From: Oscillospiraceae bacterium | GTDB lineage: Bacteria > Bacillota > Clostridia > Oscillospirales > Ruminococcaceae | Length of the DNA stretch: 19,504 nucleotides | Direction: 5' to 3' | NCBI GenBank assembly: GCA_016303235.1 | Contig: JAEDMB010000021.1 | Location: forward strand, 1-19,504 | In this document: in pieces, positions 1 to 7,450 of the stretch | How the letters are laid out: each line of letters begins with the position of its first letter | Numbering within the stretch: the first letter of the stretch is position 1 | Translations under genes and position numbers: made by a program | Notes under the pieces: model-generated | Databases searched by the model: none | Told to the model about the DNA's origin: nothing | What the model saw: only the letters and a program-made list of their open reading frames with translations

Positions 1-102
1 ACTGATAAAGCACCGCAGAGAGCCATTGAAAGTTTTGAAAAATGGAGAAAAAACGGAAAATCTAAATCTAATGAAAACTTTACCAAAAAATTAAAAGGGT
101 GA
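1..102 (+). CDS. C-terminal end of an unidentified protein (5' truncated by window edge)
   Basis: An open frame runs from the first base of the window to TGA at 100-102, giving 33 residues that are rich in Lys and Asn (ends with TKKLKG). The frame is immediately followed by small genes with tight ribosome binding sites, one of which looks like an immunity protein. This could therefore be the extreme C-terminus of a polymorphic or contact-dependent toxin. That role rests only on position; the visible residues contain no motif I recognise. The lack of any stop through 33 codons in AT-rich DNA, and the AAAGGG Shine-Dalgarno-like sequence overlapping its end, support it being a real coding end. 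Confidence 0.5.
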   Translation, partial: TDKAPQRAIESFEKWRKNGKSKSNENFTKKLKG

Positions 103-107
103 TTTTT

Positions 108-161
108 ATGCACGCAAATACAGAAATTATGTACTGGCATTCAAATTTAATTATAAAATAA
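108..161 (+). CDS. Possible 17-residue micro-ORF or gene remnant
   Basis: ATG at 108 is preceded by AAAGGGTGA, which overlaps the stop of the upstream gene and sits 5-8 bases before the ATG. The frame encodes 17 residues beginning MHANTEIMYW and stops at TAA 159-161. It may be a short translated leader, the stub of a truncated immunity gene, or chance. Its ribosome-binding context is good but its length gives no independent support. Confidence 0.2.
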   Translation: MHANTEIMYWHSNLIIK

Positions 162-189
162 AAAAATGTTTTGAGGAAGTGAAGAAAAA

Positions 190-453
190 ATGATTACCTT
201 AGAAAAGGCATGTGAATTAGCACTAAAAAATACTTTTTTTGAAAAACCTGGTATATATGGAATAAGAGAAACAAAAGAACTTTGGATTATTTCTTTTTAT
301 AATAAAAACGACCCAAATGAAATTTATTACGGGAATATTCCTACTTCAATAAACAAAAAAACAGGAATTTCTAAACCATATCCTATACAATCTAATCTTG
401 ATGAATTCTTTCGCAAATCAAATAAAGTAAAAATTCCTAAAACTTATCGTTAG
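190..453 (+). CDS. Small immunity-like protein, Imm35/YrhB-type
   Basis: This encodes 87 residues with no signal peptide or membrane segment. The layout is an N-terminal helix (MITLEKACELALK), then strands containing GIRETKELWIISFY (residues about 24-37), then YYGNIPTSINKKTG (about 46-59) and a proline-containing end. The combination of an initial helix, an E-x-W-x-x-x-F strand and a YGN-P-x-x-x-x-K-x-TG turn resembles from memory the Imm35/YrhB-like family of cytoplasmic immunity proteins, which neutralise partner toxins; this was not tested by a search. AGGAAG lies 12 bases before the ATG, a long spacing. The next gene starts 12 bases after the stop, so the two are probably co-transcribed. 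Composition is more AT-rich than the genes to the right, consistent with a mobile accessory cassette. Confidence 0.6.
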   Translation: MITLEKACELALKNTFFEKPGIYGIRETKELWIISFYNKNDPNEIYYGNIPTSINKKTGISKPYPIQSNLDEFFRKSNKVKIPKTYR

Positions 454-465
454 GAGGTTGAGTTT

Positions 466-663
466 ATGTATTATGGAAAAATGACAAAAGAACTTGAAAA
501 GCTATATTCAGAATATGAAAAAATTCAAGGGCATAGTCTAAATGCGTGTGAAGATGCTGAATATGGCGAAGATGAATATGACGAATATGTGGCTGATATA
601 AAAAAAGCTTTAAAATTGGGAGTTGCACTTCCAGATATTTATCCTCATGATGATGAATTTTAA
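466..663 (+). CDS. Small acidic hypothetical protein (65 aa)
   Basis: This is a 65-residue, strongly acidic protein (clusters EDAEYGEDEYDEY and a C-terminal DDEF) that is predicted to be mostly helical, cytoplasmic and without cysteine pairs or membrane segments. It is preceded by TAGGAGGT nine bases before the ATG, with the upstream gene's stop inside the same sequence, so it is translated as part of the same small operon. I do not recognise a named family. Small acidic proteins next to immunity genes can be immunity proteins or inhibitors that mimic nucleic acid, but that is inference from charge and position only. Confidence 0.6.
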   Translation: MYYGKMTKELEKLYSEYEKIQGHSLNACEDAEYGEDEYDEYVADIKKALKLGVALPDIYPHDDEF

Positions 664-735
664 GGAGTTCAAAGTGAAAACAGAAACATTCTTATAAAGA
701 ATTTTTAAAATTATTTGATTGAGAGGTTTTTTCAA

Positions 736-1014
736 ATGTATACAAATAAAGAAATGGAAGAAATATTCGGCATACCCTTTGAAAATGATGAAGAGTATGA
801 AAGGAAACTAAAAATAGCTGAAGAACTTGAAAAGAAATATAAAAAGCGATTCGGAGAAGAAATTGAATATTCAGTTTTAGATGGTGTATATAATGTTGAT
901 GATGAAATAGAAATATTAGAAAAAGCTTTAAAAGATAATAAACCGTTTGTTACTGCAGATAATGGAACATACGGAATAACAGTTCTCGGAAAAAAAATTG
1001 AATTTTGGTTTTAA
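736..1014 (+). CDS. Small hypothetical protein, possible immunity protein (92 aa)
   Basis: The preferred start is ATG 736, with GAGAGG about nine bases upstream (721-726). An in-frame TTG at 715 would extend it by seven residues but has no ribosome binding site. The 92 residues begin MYTNKEMEEIFGIPF, then have a charged helical stretch (about residues 18-42), and end in short strands (YGITVLGKKIEFWF). There is no signal peptide or membrane segment. It is the last gene of the + strand small-gene cluster. Its size, charge and position next to an Imm35-like gene suggest another immunity or orphan immunity protein, but no family is recognised. Confidence 0.6.
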   Translation: MYTNKEMEEIFGIPFENDEEYERKLKIAEELEKKYKKRFGEEIEYSVLDGVYNVDDEIEILEKALKDNKPFVTADNGTYGITVLGKKIEFWF

Positions 1015-1059
1015 AACGCTCTTAAAAGAGTGTAGCACAAGTGTCACACCTTATAAGAC

Positions 1060-1102
1060 AAAATAAAAAATGCGTTGTAACCTATTTCAGAAACAACGCA
1101 TT
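1060..1102 (-). terminator. Intrinsic terminator of the tRNA-Pro unit
   Basis: A perfect 10-base inverted repeat (AATGCGTTGT at 1069-1078 and ACAACGCATT at 1093-1102) has a 14-base loop. Read on the minus strand it is followed by TTTTTATTTT (1059-1068 region). It lies 14 bases beyond the tRNA CCA end. On the + strand no T-run follows, so it acts for the tRNA transcript. Confidence 0.85.
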
Positions 1103-1115
1103 ATCTTAAAAAATA

Positions 1116-1191
1116 TGGTCTGAGTGACGGGACTTGAACCCACGGCCTCTACCACCCCAAGGTAGCGCGCTACCATCTGCGCCACACCCAG
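1116..1191 (-). tRNA. tRNA-Pro (anticodon GGG), CCA encoded
   Basis: The minus strand folds into a standard 76-nt cloverleaf. The acceptor stem CTGGGTG pairs with CACTCAG (one G-U pair), followed by discriminator A and encoded CCA. The D-arm has a GCGC stem. The anticodon stem CTACC/GGTAG encloses the 7-base loop TTGGGGT, giving anticodon GGG at 1158-1156 on the minus strand. The T-loop is TTCAAGT. The body closely matches bacterial tRNA-Pro (GTGGCGCAG segment). It would read CCC and CCU codons. It has its own promoter and terminator and is not part of a multi-tRNA operon. Confidence 0.97.
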
Positions 1192-1234
1192 ACATCAAAG
1201 GGGAATTTTTATGCTATCCTTAAGCAACAAATAT

Positions 1235-1263
1235 ATTATATCACGCAAAAACTGATTTGTCAA
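1235..1263 (-). promoter_or_regulatory. Consensus sigma-A promoter for tRNA-Pro
   Basis: On the minus strand a perfect -35 TTGACA (1263-1258), an exact 17-base spacer and a perfect -10 TATAAT (1240-1235) are present. Transcription would begin near 1228, about 36 bases before the mature tRNA 5' end. A perfect match of this sort fits a strongly expressed stable RNA. Confidence 0.92.
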
Positions 1264-1322
1264 TAGGAAATAAAAATAAAAATGTTTTAATTATTTTTAC
1301 CAGAATTTTACACAGGAAAGTA

Positions 1323-1351
1323 TTGACTATTTACTTTTTTTATGCAATAAT
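1323..1351 (+). promoter_or_regulatory. Promoter of the DUF368 gene
   Basis: TTGACT (1323-1328), a 17-base spacer and AATAAT (1346-1351) are present, with an extended -10 TG at 1343-1344. The predicted start is near 1358, giving a leader of about 30 bases that contains AAAGGA (1374-1379), seven bases before the ATG at 1387. It diverges from the tRNA promoter about 60 bases away. Confidence 0.75.
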
Positions 1352-1386
1352 ATTTTTATATTATTAAAAAAAGAAAGGACTTTAAA

Positions 1387-2280
1387 ATGGAACATGTTAT
1401 TAACGTATTAAAGGGAACAGTCATAGGCATTGCAAATGCAATTCCCGGAGTAAGCGGAGGCACTATGATGGTTATAATGAAAGTTTTTGACCGTCTTCTG
1501 GGAGCTGTAACGCTGGATTTAAAAAAGCTGAAAGAAAACTTTGTATTTCTTCTGACTATTGTCATAGGTATGGGAATAGGCGTTATACTTTCATCTAAAG
1601 TATTATCCGTATGCTTTGAACAGTTTTATGTACAGACACAATTTTTCTTTATGGGGGTCGTACTCGGAAGTCTGCCGATGATTTACAAGGAAGCTACAAA
1701 AGAGAAAAAGCTTTCCCCGATACATCTTATACCTTTTATAATAGGAGTTGCAGTTATTATAGGCGTATCGCTTGTCAGTGAATCTATGGGTGCCAATACA
1801 GTACGGACAAACCTTGACACTTCAACATTCATATATCTTATGATTATATCTGTAATCGCAGCGGCAGCTATGATTATGCCGGGACTTAGCGGAAGCCTTG
1901 TTCTTCTTATACTTGGTGGTTATCAGACTGTAATACAGGCTGTCGATGAAATGAATATTCCTATACTTATCCCTGTTGCAATAGGTGTTCTTATTGGAAT
2001 CGTTTTATGTGCAAAGCTTATAACAATATGCCTTAAAAAATGGCAGAGAGGTACTTACGCCGTAATTCTCGGACTTATATTCGGCTCATTTTATGCGATA
2101 TTTCCACGTGAATCAACATCTGTCCAGGTTATTGACGGGATTGAAACAACTATCACAGAAGGAGCAAATTTTGAGTTCAATTCAACAGGAATCATTGCAA
2201 TTGTTATTGGAATTATAGGCGTTCTTCTTCCTCTCTCAATGGAATTTATTGACAGAAAGAAAAAACAGGAATCAGAATAA
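1387..2280 (+). CDS. popT: DUF368 membrane protein, PopT-type undecaprenyl-phosphate translocase
   Basis: This is a 297-residue polytopic membrane protein, close to the usual family length. The hallmark is a pair of related Pro-Gly motifs in the two halves: PGVSGGT at residues 20-26 and PGLSGS at 165-170, each followed by a hydrophobic helix, as expected for an inverted internal repeat. Roughly eight to nine hydrophobic segments are visible, and the protein ends in a charged tail (DRKKKQESE). DUF368 proteins have been shown to translocate undecaprenyl phosphate across the cytoplasmic membrane, returning the carrier lipid used in peptidoglycan and surface-polymer synthesis. The function here is by family assignment. 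The gene has its own promoter and terminator and no operon partner. AAAGGA seven bases before the ATG fixes the start. Confidence 0.88.
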   Translation: MEHVINVLKGTVIGIANAIPGVSGGTMMVIMKVFDRLLGAVTLDLKKLKENFVFLLTIVIGMGIGVILSSKVLSVCFEQFYVQTQFFFMGVVLGSLPMIYKEATKEKKLSPIHLIPFIIGVAVIIGVSLVSESMGANTVRTNLDTSTFIYLMIISVIAAAAMIMPGLSGSLVLLILGGYQTVIQAVDEMNIPILIPVAIGVLIGIVLCAKLITICLKKWQRGTYAVILGLIFGSFYAIFPRESTSVQVIDGIETTITEGANFEFNSTGIIAIVIGIIGVLLPLSMEFIDRKKKQESE

Positions 2281-2325
2281 AATATTTTTTTCAGGCAACT
2301 TCAATCTGAACTGACCTAAGTATTC

Positions 2326-2358
2326 AAAGCAACCAGGAATATTCCCGGTTGCTTTTTT
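2326..2358 (+). terminator. Intrinsic terminator after popT
   Basis: The 9-bp stem AAAGCAACC (2326-2334) pairs with GGTTGCTTT (2347-2355); the loop can partly pair further (GGAA with TTCC). T's continue through 2358. It lies 45 bases after the popT stop. Transcripts of the convergent leucine-rich-repeat operon also reach this hairpin, but in that direction it is followed by only three T's, so it may be a weak terminator there. Confidence 0.88.
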
Positions 2359-2422
2359 ATTGCGAAAAGTTTTTAAAGAAATACTTTAAAAAGATGAAGT
2401 AAAATAAACTGCAACGGCTTTT

Positions 2423-5400
2423 TTATATAGTTTCAGATTCTTCTGAAAATGCCTCAAAATAATAACCGTTATTTTCAGCAAATTTTTCGGTGCAAGTTTC
2501 AGTATATCCATAAAATGCCGTAAGTTCATTGCAGTCAGTGAACGCAAATTCATCAATATTCTTTATGCCACGTCCGACAAATACAGTTTTAAGCGAATCA
2601 CAGCTTGTAAAAGCTCCTGTATCAATATTCTCAACACTATCCGGCAGTTCAATTCTCGTCAATGATGTACAGCGGTAAAAAGCACCTCCGCAAACTTCTG
2701 AAACACATTCCGGAATACTTATTGATATAATTTCAGAATGATATGCAAATGCATCTTCCCCTATTCTCTTTACATTTTCGGGAATTGTTACTTCATCAGC
2801 CGTTCCGTTGTAACTATATAAAATCCCGTCTCCGAGAATTACAAACTGTGACGTCAGACAATCACCAAATCTTGAATTGTAAAATGCATTACTGCCTATT
2901 TTTTCAACTGAAACCGGAATAGTCATATCTCTTGCTGATGAATTCATAAATGCACAGCTTCCGATTTCTTTTAAAGTTTTGGGAAAGTAAATATCCTCAA
3001 GACCGCCAAGTCCCTTAAAAGCATCGTTACCTATAACAGTAACTGCAAGTCCTCCTATCTGTGACGGTATAGTTATGCTGTAATTATTATATGTCCAGTT
3101 TGTTATTTCAGCGTGGTCTTCATAAAGAGTATATTCAAGTCCACCTGTCGGCAAGTAGCATATACCGTTATTCACTGCATAATTCTGAGTATCTGAACTT
3201 ATATATCCCCGAATCGTCATTCCTTCAGTCAGGGCATAGCTTATATTTCCCTCTTCATCAACAACGGTATTATATCCGAACTGCTTTCCTGTTCCATAGT
3301 AATTGTAATAATTGATATTCTCCAGAACTACATCTTTAAGGTTAGGACAATCAAGAAATGCACAGTCATAAATATAAAGGATTCCGTTTGTGAAATTACA
3401 TTCAAATTCTGTCAGGTTTGTACAGCCTGCAAATGCGTATCTGTCGATTTTATACCAGTTTCCGTTGAAAAGCTTTGCAGATTCAAGCGATTCGCAGTTA
3501 TAGAACGCATACTCACCGATATTATTAATATATGATGTAAAAACTGCTGTTTCAAGAGATTTACATTCATAAAAAGTATATGCCTGAATATCAATTGCAT
3601 TTGTCAAAGGTGTAAAGTCAATTCCTTTCAGGGATTCACAGTTATAAAATGCCGATGTTCCGAGAGAATTAAGACTTGACGGAATTTCAAATTCTTCAAG
3701 TGATACACAGCCGTAAAATGCTTTTGAACCGATTGATGTCACAGAATCGGAATGGCTGACATCAGTCAGTGAAATGCAGTTTTCAAAACAGCTTTCCGGA
3801 ATCGAAGTTACTCCATCAGGAAGATTTACAGATATTAATGACGCACAGTTAATAAAAGCTCCCTTTTCAACTGATGTAACAGTATCCGGAATTGTTATGC
3901 TTTTCACAGATGAATTTTTAAAGGCATATGCCTGAATTTTTATTACGGGCAATCCCTCAATTTCATCAGGAATATTTATTTCTTCTGCATCAGGGTCACA
4001 GTCAGTAATTACTATTCCGTCTCCGTCTATATAATAGCCAACACAGATTTCAGAATAATCCCTCTCGCCGTAAAGTTCAAACGGAATTTCATTTGAAACG
4101 GCATAATCCTCTGCAATAGAATTGTAATATCCCTGAATTTTAAAATCGGGAAGAAGTCCTTCTGAATTATAGCCGAATGCATTATCCCCGATAGATGAAA
4201 CATTATTCAGAATAACGGCATTCTGCATTGAATTACAGCCATAAAAAGCTTTTACGGCTATTGTCTTTACATTGGACGGAATAACTATTTCTTTAAGAGA
4301 TGTGCAGTTTTGAAATGCAAGTGTATTTATAGCTGTCAGGCTGTCCGGCAGTTCTGCTGATTCAAGAGATGTACAGCCGTTGAAAATTCCTTCCGGAAGA
4401 ACAGTTATTGAATCAGACAGATTGACTTCTGCCAGAGCTGTACAGCCACTGAACATATACGTTCCGACTAATGTTACTGTTGACGGAATAACTGCTTTTA
4501 CAAGTGAAGTACAGCCCATAAAAACATCATAGTCCATCGTGGTCACACCCTCCGGAATTGCTATTTCCTTAAGTGCTGAACAATTTTTAAATACACTCTT
4601 TCCTATTGAAGAAAGTTTTGAATCCTTTGAAAAATTAACTGTCTCAAGTGCAGTACAGCCCTGAAATACCGTATCACTCAGAGATGTAAGACCTGCCGGA
4701 ATATTTGCAGTTTTCAGCGATATGCAATTCAGAAAAGCACTGTAATTCATTGATGTGACAGAATCCGGAATTTCTATTTCTTCAAGACCACAGCCATTAA
4801 AAGCATCACAACCTATTGATGTAAGAGTATCCGGAATAATTATTTCTTTCAAAGCTGTGCAGTTATAAAAAGCTCTGTCTCTCAGTTCCGTAAGTTCTGA
4901 TTTGCCTTCAAACTCCACTGAAGAAAGCAATGTACAGCCATAAAACATATCCGAAGAAATAATGTTTAAAGATTCCGGAATTATTACAGAAGAAAGTTTA
5001 CTGCAATTATAAAATTCACCGCCTGCAACCGAAGTCAGATTATCTGACAGTTTCACTGATTCAAGTGACGTACAGCCGTTGAAACACTCATATCCTAAAG
5101 ATGTTACACTATCCGGAATTACAATCTCTTTAAGAGATGTACAGCCTTCAAACATTCCGTTATGTGAACTGCCATACCAGCCGTAACATCTGTTGGGAAG
5201 TGATGTGACATTTTCAGAAATTTTTACGTTTTCAAGCATAGTGCAAAATTCAAAAACAGCTCCGCCGAGAGATGTTACGGAATCAGGCATAATAAATTCA
5301 GTCAATGATTTACAGCTTGCAAAAGCACCTTCACCGATTGCTGTGATACTGTCATTTAAGCTAACGGAAACAAGTGACGTACAGCCTCCGAATGCCCAGT

Positions 5401-7438
5401 TCCCTATTGATGTCACATTTTCAGGAATATTTATTTCCGAAAGCGAAGTACACTGATAAAATGTCCAGTCGGAAACAGAAGTTATTTCTGACGGAATTGT
5501 AATGCTTTTCAGTGATGTACAGTTATAAAATGCTGATGAACCTATAACAGTAACAGTTTCGGGAATTTTTATCGTCTCAACAGAAGTACAGTCTCTGAAT
5601 GCATCTGATGAAATTTCAGTTGCACCGTCCGGAATTATTATCTCTTTCAGCGATGACATTCCGGAAAGCATTCCTGAACTTATAACTGTAAGTTTTTCAG
5701 GAAGTGTAATTGATGTTATTCCCGTACACCCGCTGAAAATTCTTTCACCTGTTGATTCAAGTTCAGCCGGAAGTGTTGCTTCAGTAAGAGATGTACATAA
5801 AGCAAAAGCATAATTTCCGATTGTTGTTATTTTATCAGACATATTTATTTCGGAAAGTTTTTTACAGTTATAAAATGCATAGTCGGGAACAGCTGTTATT
5901 CCGTCCGGAATATTAACGCTCTCAAGTGACACACAGTCACGGAAAGCATTGCTTTCAATTGAAGTGAGTCCCGCCGGAAGTTCTATTTCAGCAAGTGACT
6001 GACAGTTCTGAAAAAATCCATATTCATTAAAAGGCAGTGATTTCAGATTCCTTGAAAGCTTTACATCTGTAAGGGAAATACATGAAACAAAGCAACCTCC
6101 GCCTATTTCGGTTACGCTGTCGGGAATATATGCCGATGTCATACTTGTACATTCAAAAAACACCTGCGAATTAACGCTTGTAACAGTATCCGGCAGAGTA
6201 ATGCTCTTTAATGCATAGCAACGGAAAAATGAACGGTATCCGACAGTTTCAAGGTCACATTCAAAATTTACTTCAGAAAGACTGTGATTTTCCGCAAAAC
6301 ACTTATTTCCAAGTGACTTTACACCTTCCGGTATGGTAATTTCTGTCAAGGCTGAACCGTAAAAGCAACCTTCTCCGATTGATTCACATCTTCCTTCAAA
6401 AATAACCGATGAAAGCTGTGTGCAACTCGAAAATGTCCACGCTCCAAGAGAAACACCGTCAGGAAGCTGAATTGATTTCAATGATTTACAAAAATCAAAT
6501 GCACTGTTTCCGATATTCTTTACGGTTGAGGGAATCGAAATTGACGATATTTTATTGCAGTTATAAAAACACTGCTCTGCAATGCCTGTCAGTTTTTCCG
6601 GAAATACAACATACTGTAAATTTGTACAGTCTCTGAATGAACGCTCTCCGAGAACGGCTGTTTCTCCGTCAAATATTACTTTATTCAGATTTACACAATT
6701 TGAAAAAGCTGATGCACCTAAAATAACATTTTCCGGCAGGCTCAGATATTCCAGTGCATCACAATACTGGAATGCTGAATCTCCAATCAATATATTATCA
6801 GGCAGAATAATGCGTGTAAGTGAATCGCAGTTATAAAAGCAGGTTGCACCAATGCTTTCAGTAGTTTCCGGAAGTTCTATTCCAAGAATTGACGCACACT
6901 CATAAAATGCACTTTTTCCAATTGTAACAAGGTTAGCTGACATATTGACTGTAATCAGAGAACTGCAGGAACAGAATGATTCATCACCGATACTTGTAAC
7001 TGAATCAGGAATAGTTATCTCCTTAAGCTTGTTACAGTCACGAAAAGCCCTGTATCCTATTGATGTTACGGTTTCAGGAATTTTAACTGTGGTTATTGTT
7101 TTCTGATTATAGAATGCGTTGTCACCGACAGCAATAACCGGAACATCTTCAATTTTATCGGGAATTATAACATCTGTATCTGTTCCTGTATATCCGGTAA
7201 TAACTGCTCCGGCTTCATCAATAGTATAATTGAAAGGTATCAGATTTTCTTCTGTTGTTTCAGCAGATTCGGAGGATTCTGTAATTTCGGAATATGCAAT
7301 AACTTCATCTGGAAGTTTTACTGAAATTTCTTTATCCTCGGCGATTACTTCCCTGTAATTCATAAGAACGGAAGTAGCTGTTACGGATACGCTTAATACT
7401 GCTGAAAGCAGTTTTTTATTTATTTTTCTCATAATCAT
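2423..7438 (-). CDS. Giant secreted BspA-type leucine-rich-repeat protein (three LRR modules)
   Basis: This is a 1671-residue exported protein. The N-terminus has basic residues, then a hydrophobic stretch and likely cleavage after VIA at about residue 33, followed by a Ser/Thr/Glu-rich linker. The rest is about 58 repeats of roughly 23 residues with consensus AFxxCxSLxxIxIPDSVTSIG, the BspA/LRR_5 class used for binding host, microbial or matrix ligands. The repeats form three modules (about residues 68-1115, 1118-1425 and 1430-1671). Each opens with a beta cap ending in IPxxIxGLPV-type sequence and closes with a GY-x(2)-S/T-x(3)-E/N-x-A-x(2)-N motif. There is no catalytic domain, dockerin, LPXTG, SLH or transmembrane anchor, so the mode of attachment is unknown. 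The gene starts 12 bases after the 2691-residue protein's stop and its AGGGAG site fills that gap, so the two are co-transcribed. A second ATG at 7432 (MRKINKK) has better spacing and may be the true start. Confidence 0.9.
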   Translation of the reverse strand: MIMRKINKKLLSAVLSVSVTATSVLMNYREVIAEDKEISVKLPDEVIAYSEITESSESAETTEENLIPFNYTIDEAGAVITGYTGTDTDVIIPDKIEDVPVIAVGDNAFYNQKTITTVKIPETVTSIGYRAFRDCNKLKEITIPDSVTSIGDESFCSCSSLITVNMSANLVTIGKSAFYECASILGIELPETTESIGATCFYNCDSLTRIILPDNILIGDSAFQYCDALEYLSLPENVILGASAFSNCVNLNKVIFDGETAVLGERSFRDCTNLQYVVFPEKLTGIAEQCFYNCNKISSISIPSTVKNIGNSAFDFCKSLKSIQLPDGVSLGAWTFSSCTQLSSVIFEGRCESIGEGCFYGSALTEITIPEGVKSLGNKCFAENHSLSEVNFECDLETVGYRSFFRCYALKSITLPDTVTSVNSQVFFECTSMTSAYIPDSVTEIGGGCFVSCISLTDVKLSRNLKSLPFNEYGFFQNCQSLAEIELPAGLTSIESNAFRDCVSLESVNIPDGITAVPDYAFYNCKKLSEINMSDKITTIGNYAFALCTSLTEATLPAELESTGERIFSGCTGITSITLPEKLTVISSGMLSGMSSLKEIIIPDGATEISSDAFRDCTSVETIKIPETVTVIGSSAFYNCTSLKSITIPSEITSVSDWTFYQCTSLSEINIPENVTSIGNWAFGGCTSLVSVSLNDSITAIGEGAFASCKSLTEFIMPDSVTSLGGAVFEFCTMLENVKISENVTSLPNRCYGWYGSSHNGMFEGCTSLKEIVIPDSVTSLGYECFNGCTSLESVKLSDNLTSVAGGEFYNCSKLSSVIIPESLNIISSDMFYGCTLLSSVEFEGKSELTELRDRAFYNCTALKEIIIPDTLTSIGCDAFNGCGLEEIEIPDSVTSMNYSAFLNCISLKTANIPAGLTSLSDTVFQGCTALETVNFSKDSKLSSIGKSVFKNCSALKEIAIPEGVTTMDYDVFMGCTSLVKAVIPSTVTLVGTYMFSGCTALAEVNLSDSITVLPEGIFNGCTSLESAELPDSLTAINTLAFQNCTSLKEIVIPSNVKTIAVKAFYGCNSMQNAVILNNVSSIGDNAFGYNSEGLLPDFKIQGYYNSIAEDYAVSNEIPFELYGERDYSEICVGYYIDGDGIVITDCDPDAEEINIPDEIEGLPVIKIQAYAFKNSSVKSITIPDTVTSVEKGAFINCASLISVNLPDGVTSIPESCFENCISLTDVSHSDSVTSIGSKAFYGCVSLEEFEIPSSLNSLGTSAFYNCESLKGIDFTPLTNAIDIQAYTFYECKSLETAVFTSYINNIGEYAFYNCESLESAKLFNGNWYKIDRYAFAGCTNLTEFECNFTNGILYIYDCAFLDCPNLKDVVLENINYYNYYGTGKQFGYNTVVDEEGNISYALTEGMTIRGYISSDTQNYAVNNGICYLPTGGLEYTLYEDHAEITNWTYNNYSITIPSQIGGLAVTVIGNDAFKGLGGLEDIYFPKTLKEIGSCAFMNSSARDMTIPVSVEKIGSNAFYNSRFGDCLTSQFVILGDGILYSYNGTADEVTIPENVKRIGEDAFAYHSEIISISIPECVSEVCGGAFYRCTSLTRIELPDSVENIDTGAFTSCDSLKTVFVGRGIKNIDEFAFTDCNELTAFYGYTETCTEKFAENNGYYFEAFSEESETI
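2440..7230 (-). repeat. About 58 tandem leucine-rich-repeat units of ~69 bp in coding DNA
   Basis: Within the LRR gene a degenerate unit of about 69 bp recurs. On the + strand its most constant part reads like GTACAGCCGTAAAATGC followed by CCGGAAT. The units match 23-codon protein repeats and are interrupted by non-repeat caps near 4000-4130 and 3090-3250. Divergence between units is high at DNA level (no long identical copies seen), which suggests old duplications kept by protein-level selection. Confidence 0.85.
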
Positions 7439-7450
7439 ACTCTCCCTGTA

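Noticed and set aside
715..735. TTG start extending the 92-residue protein by seven residues
   Set aside because: No ribosome binding site precedes it, while GAGAGG lies nine bases before the ATG at 736.
1016..1033. Inverted repeat ACGCTCTT/AAGAGTGT as a terminator for the small-gene cluster
   Set aside because: The loop is only two bases and no T-run follows.
3091..6836. Several open frames of 60-90 codons on the + strand inside the LRR gene, and similar ones across the other minus-strand genes
   Set aside because: They are antisense frames of strongly coding genes, have no ribosome binding sites and show no protein-like composition.
2440..7230. Regular short repeats that might suggest a CRISPR array
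   Set aside because: The period is about 69 bp, the units are degenerate, and they lie in one continuous reading frame as 23-residue leucine-rich repeats.
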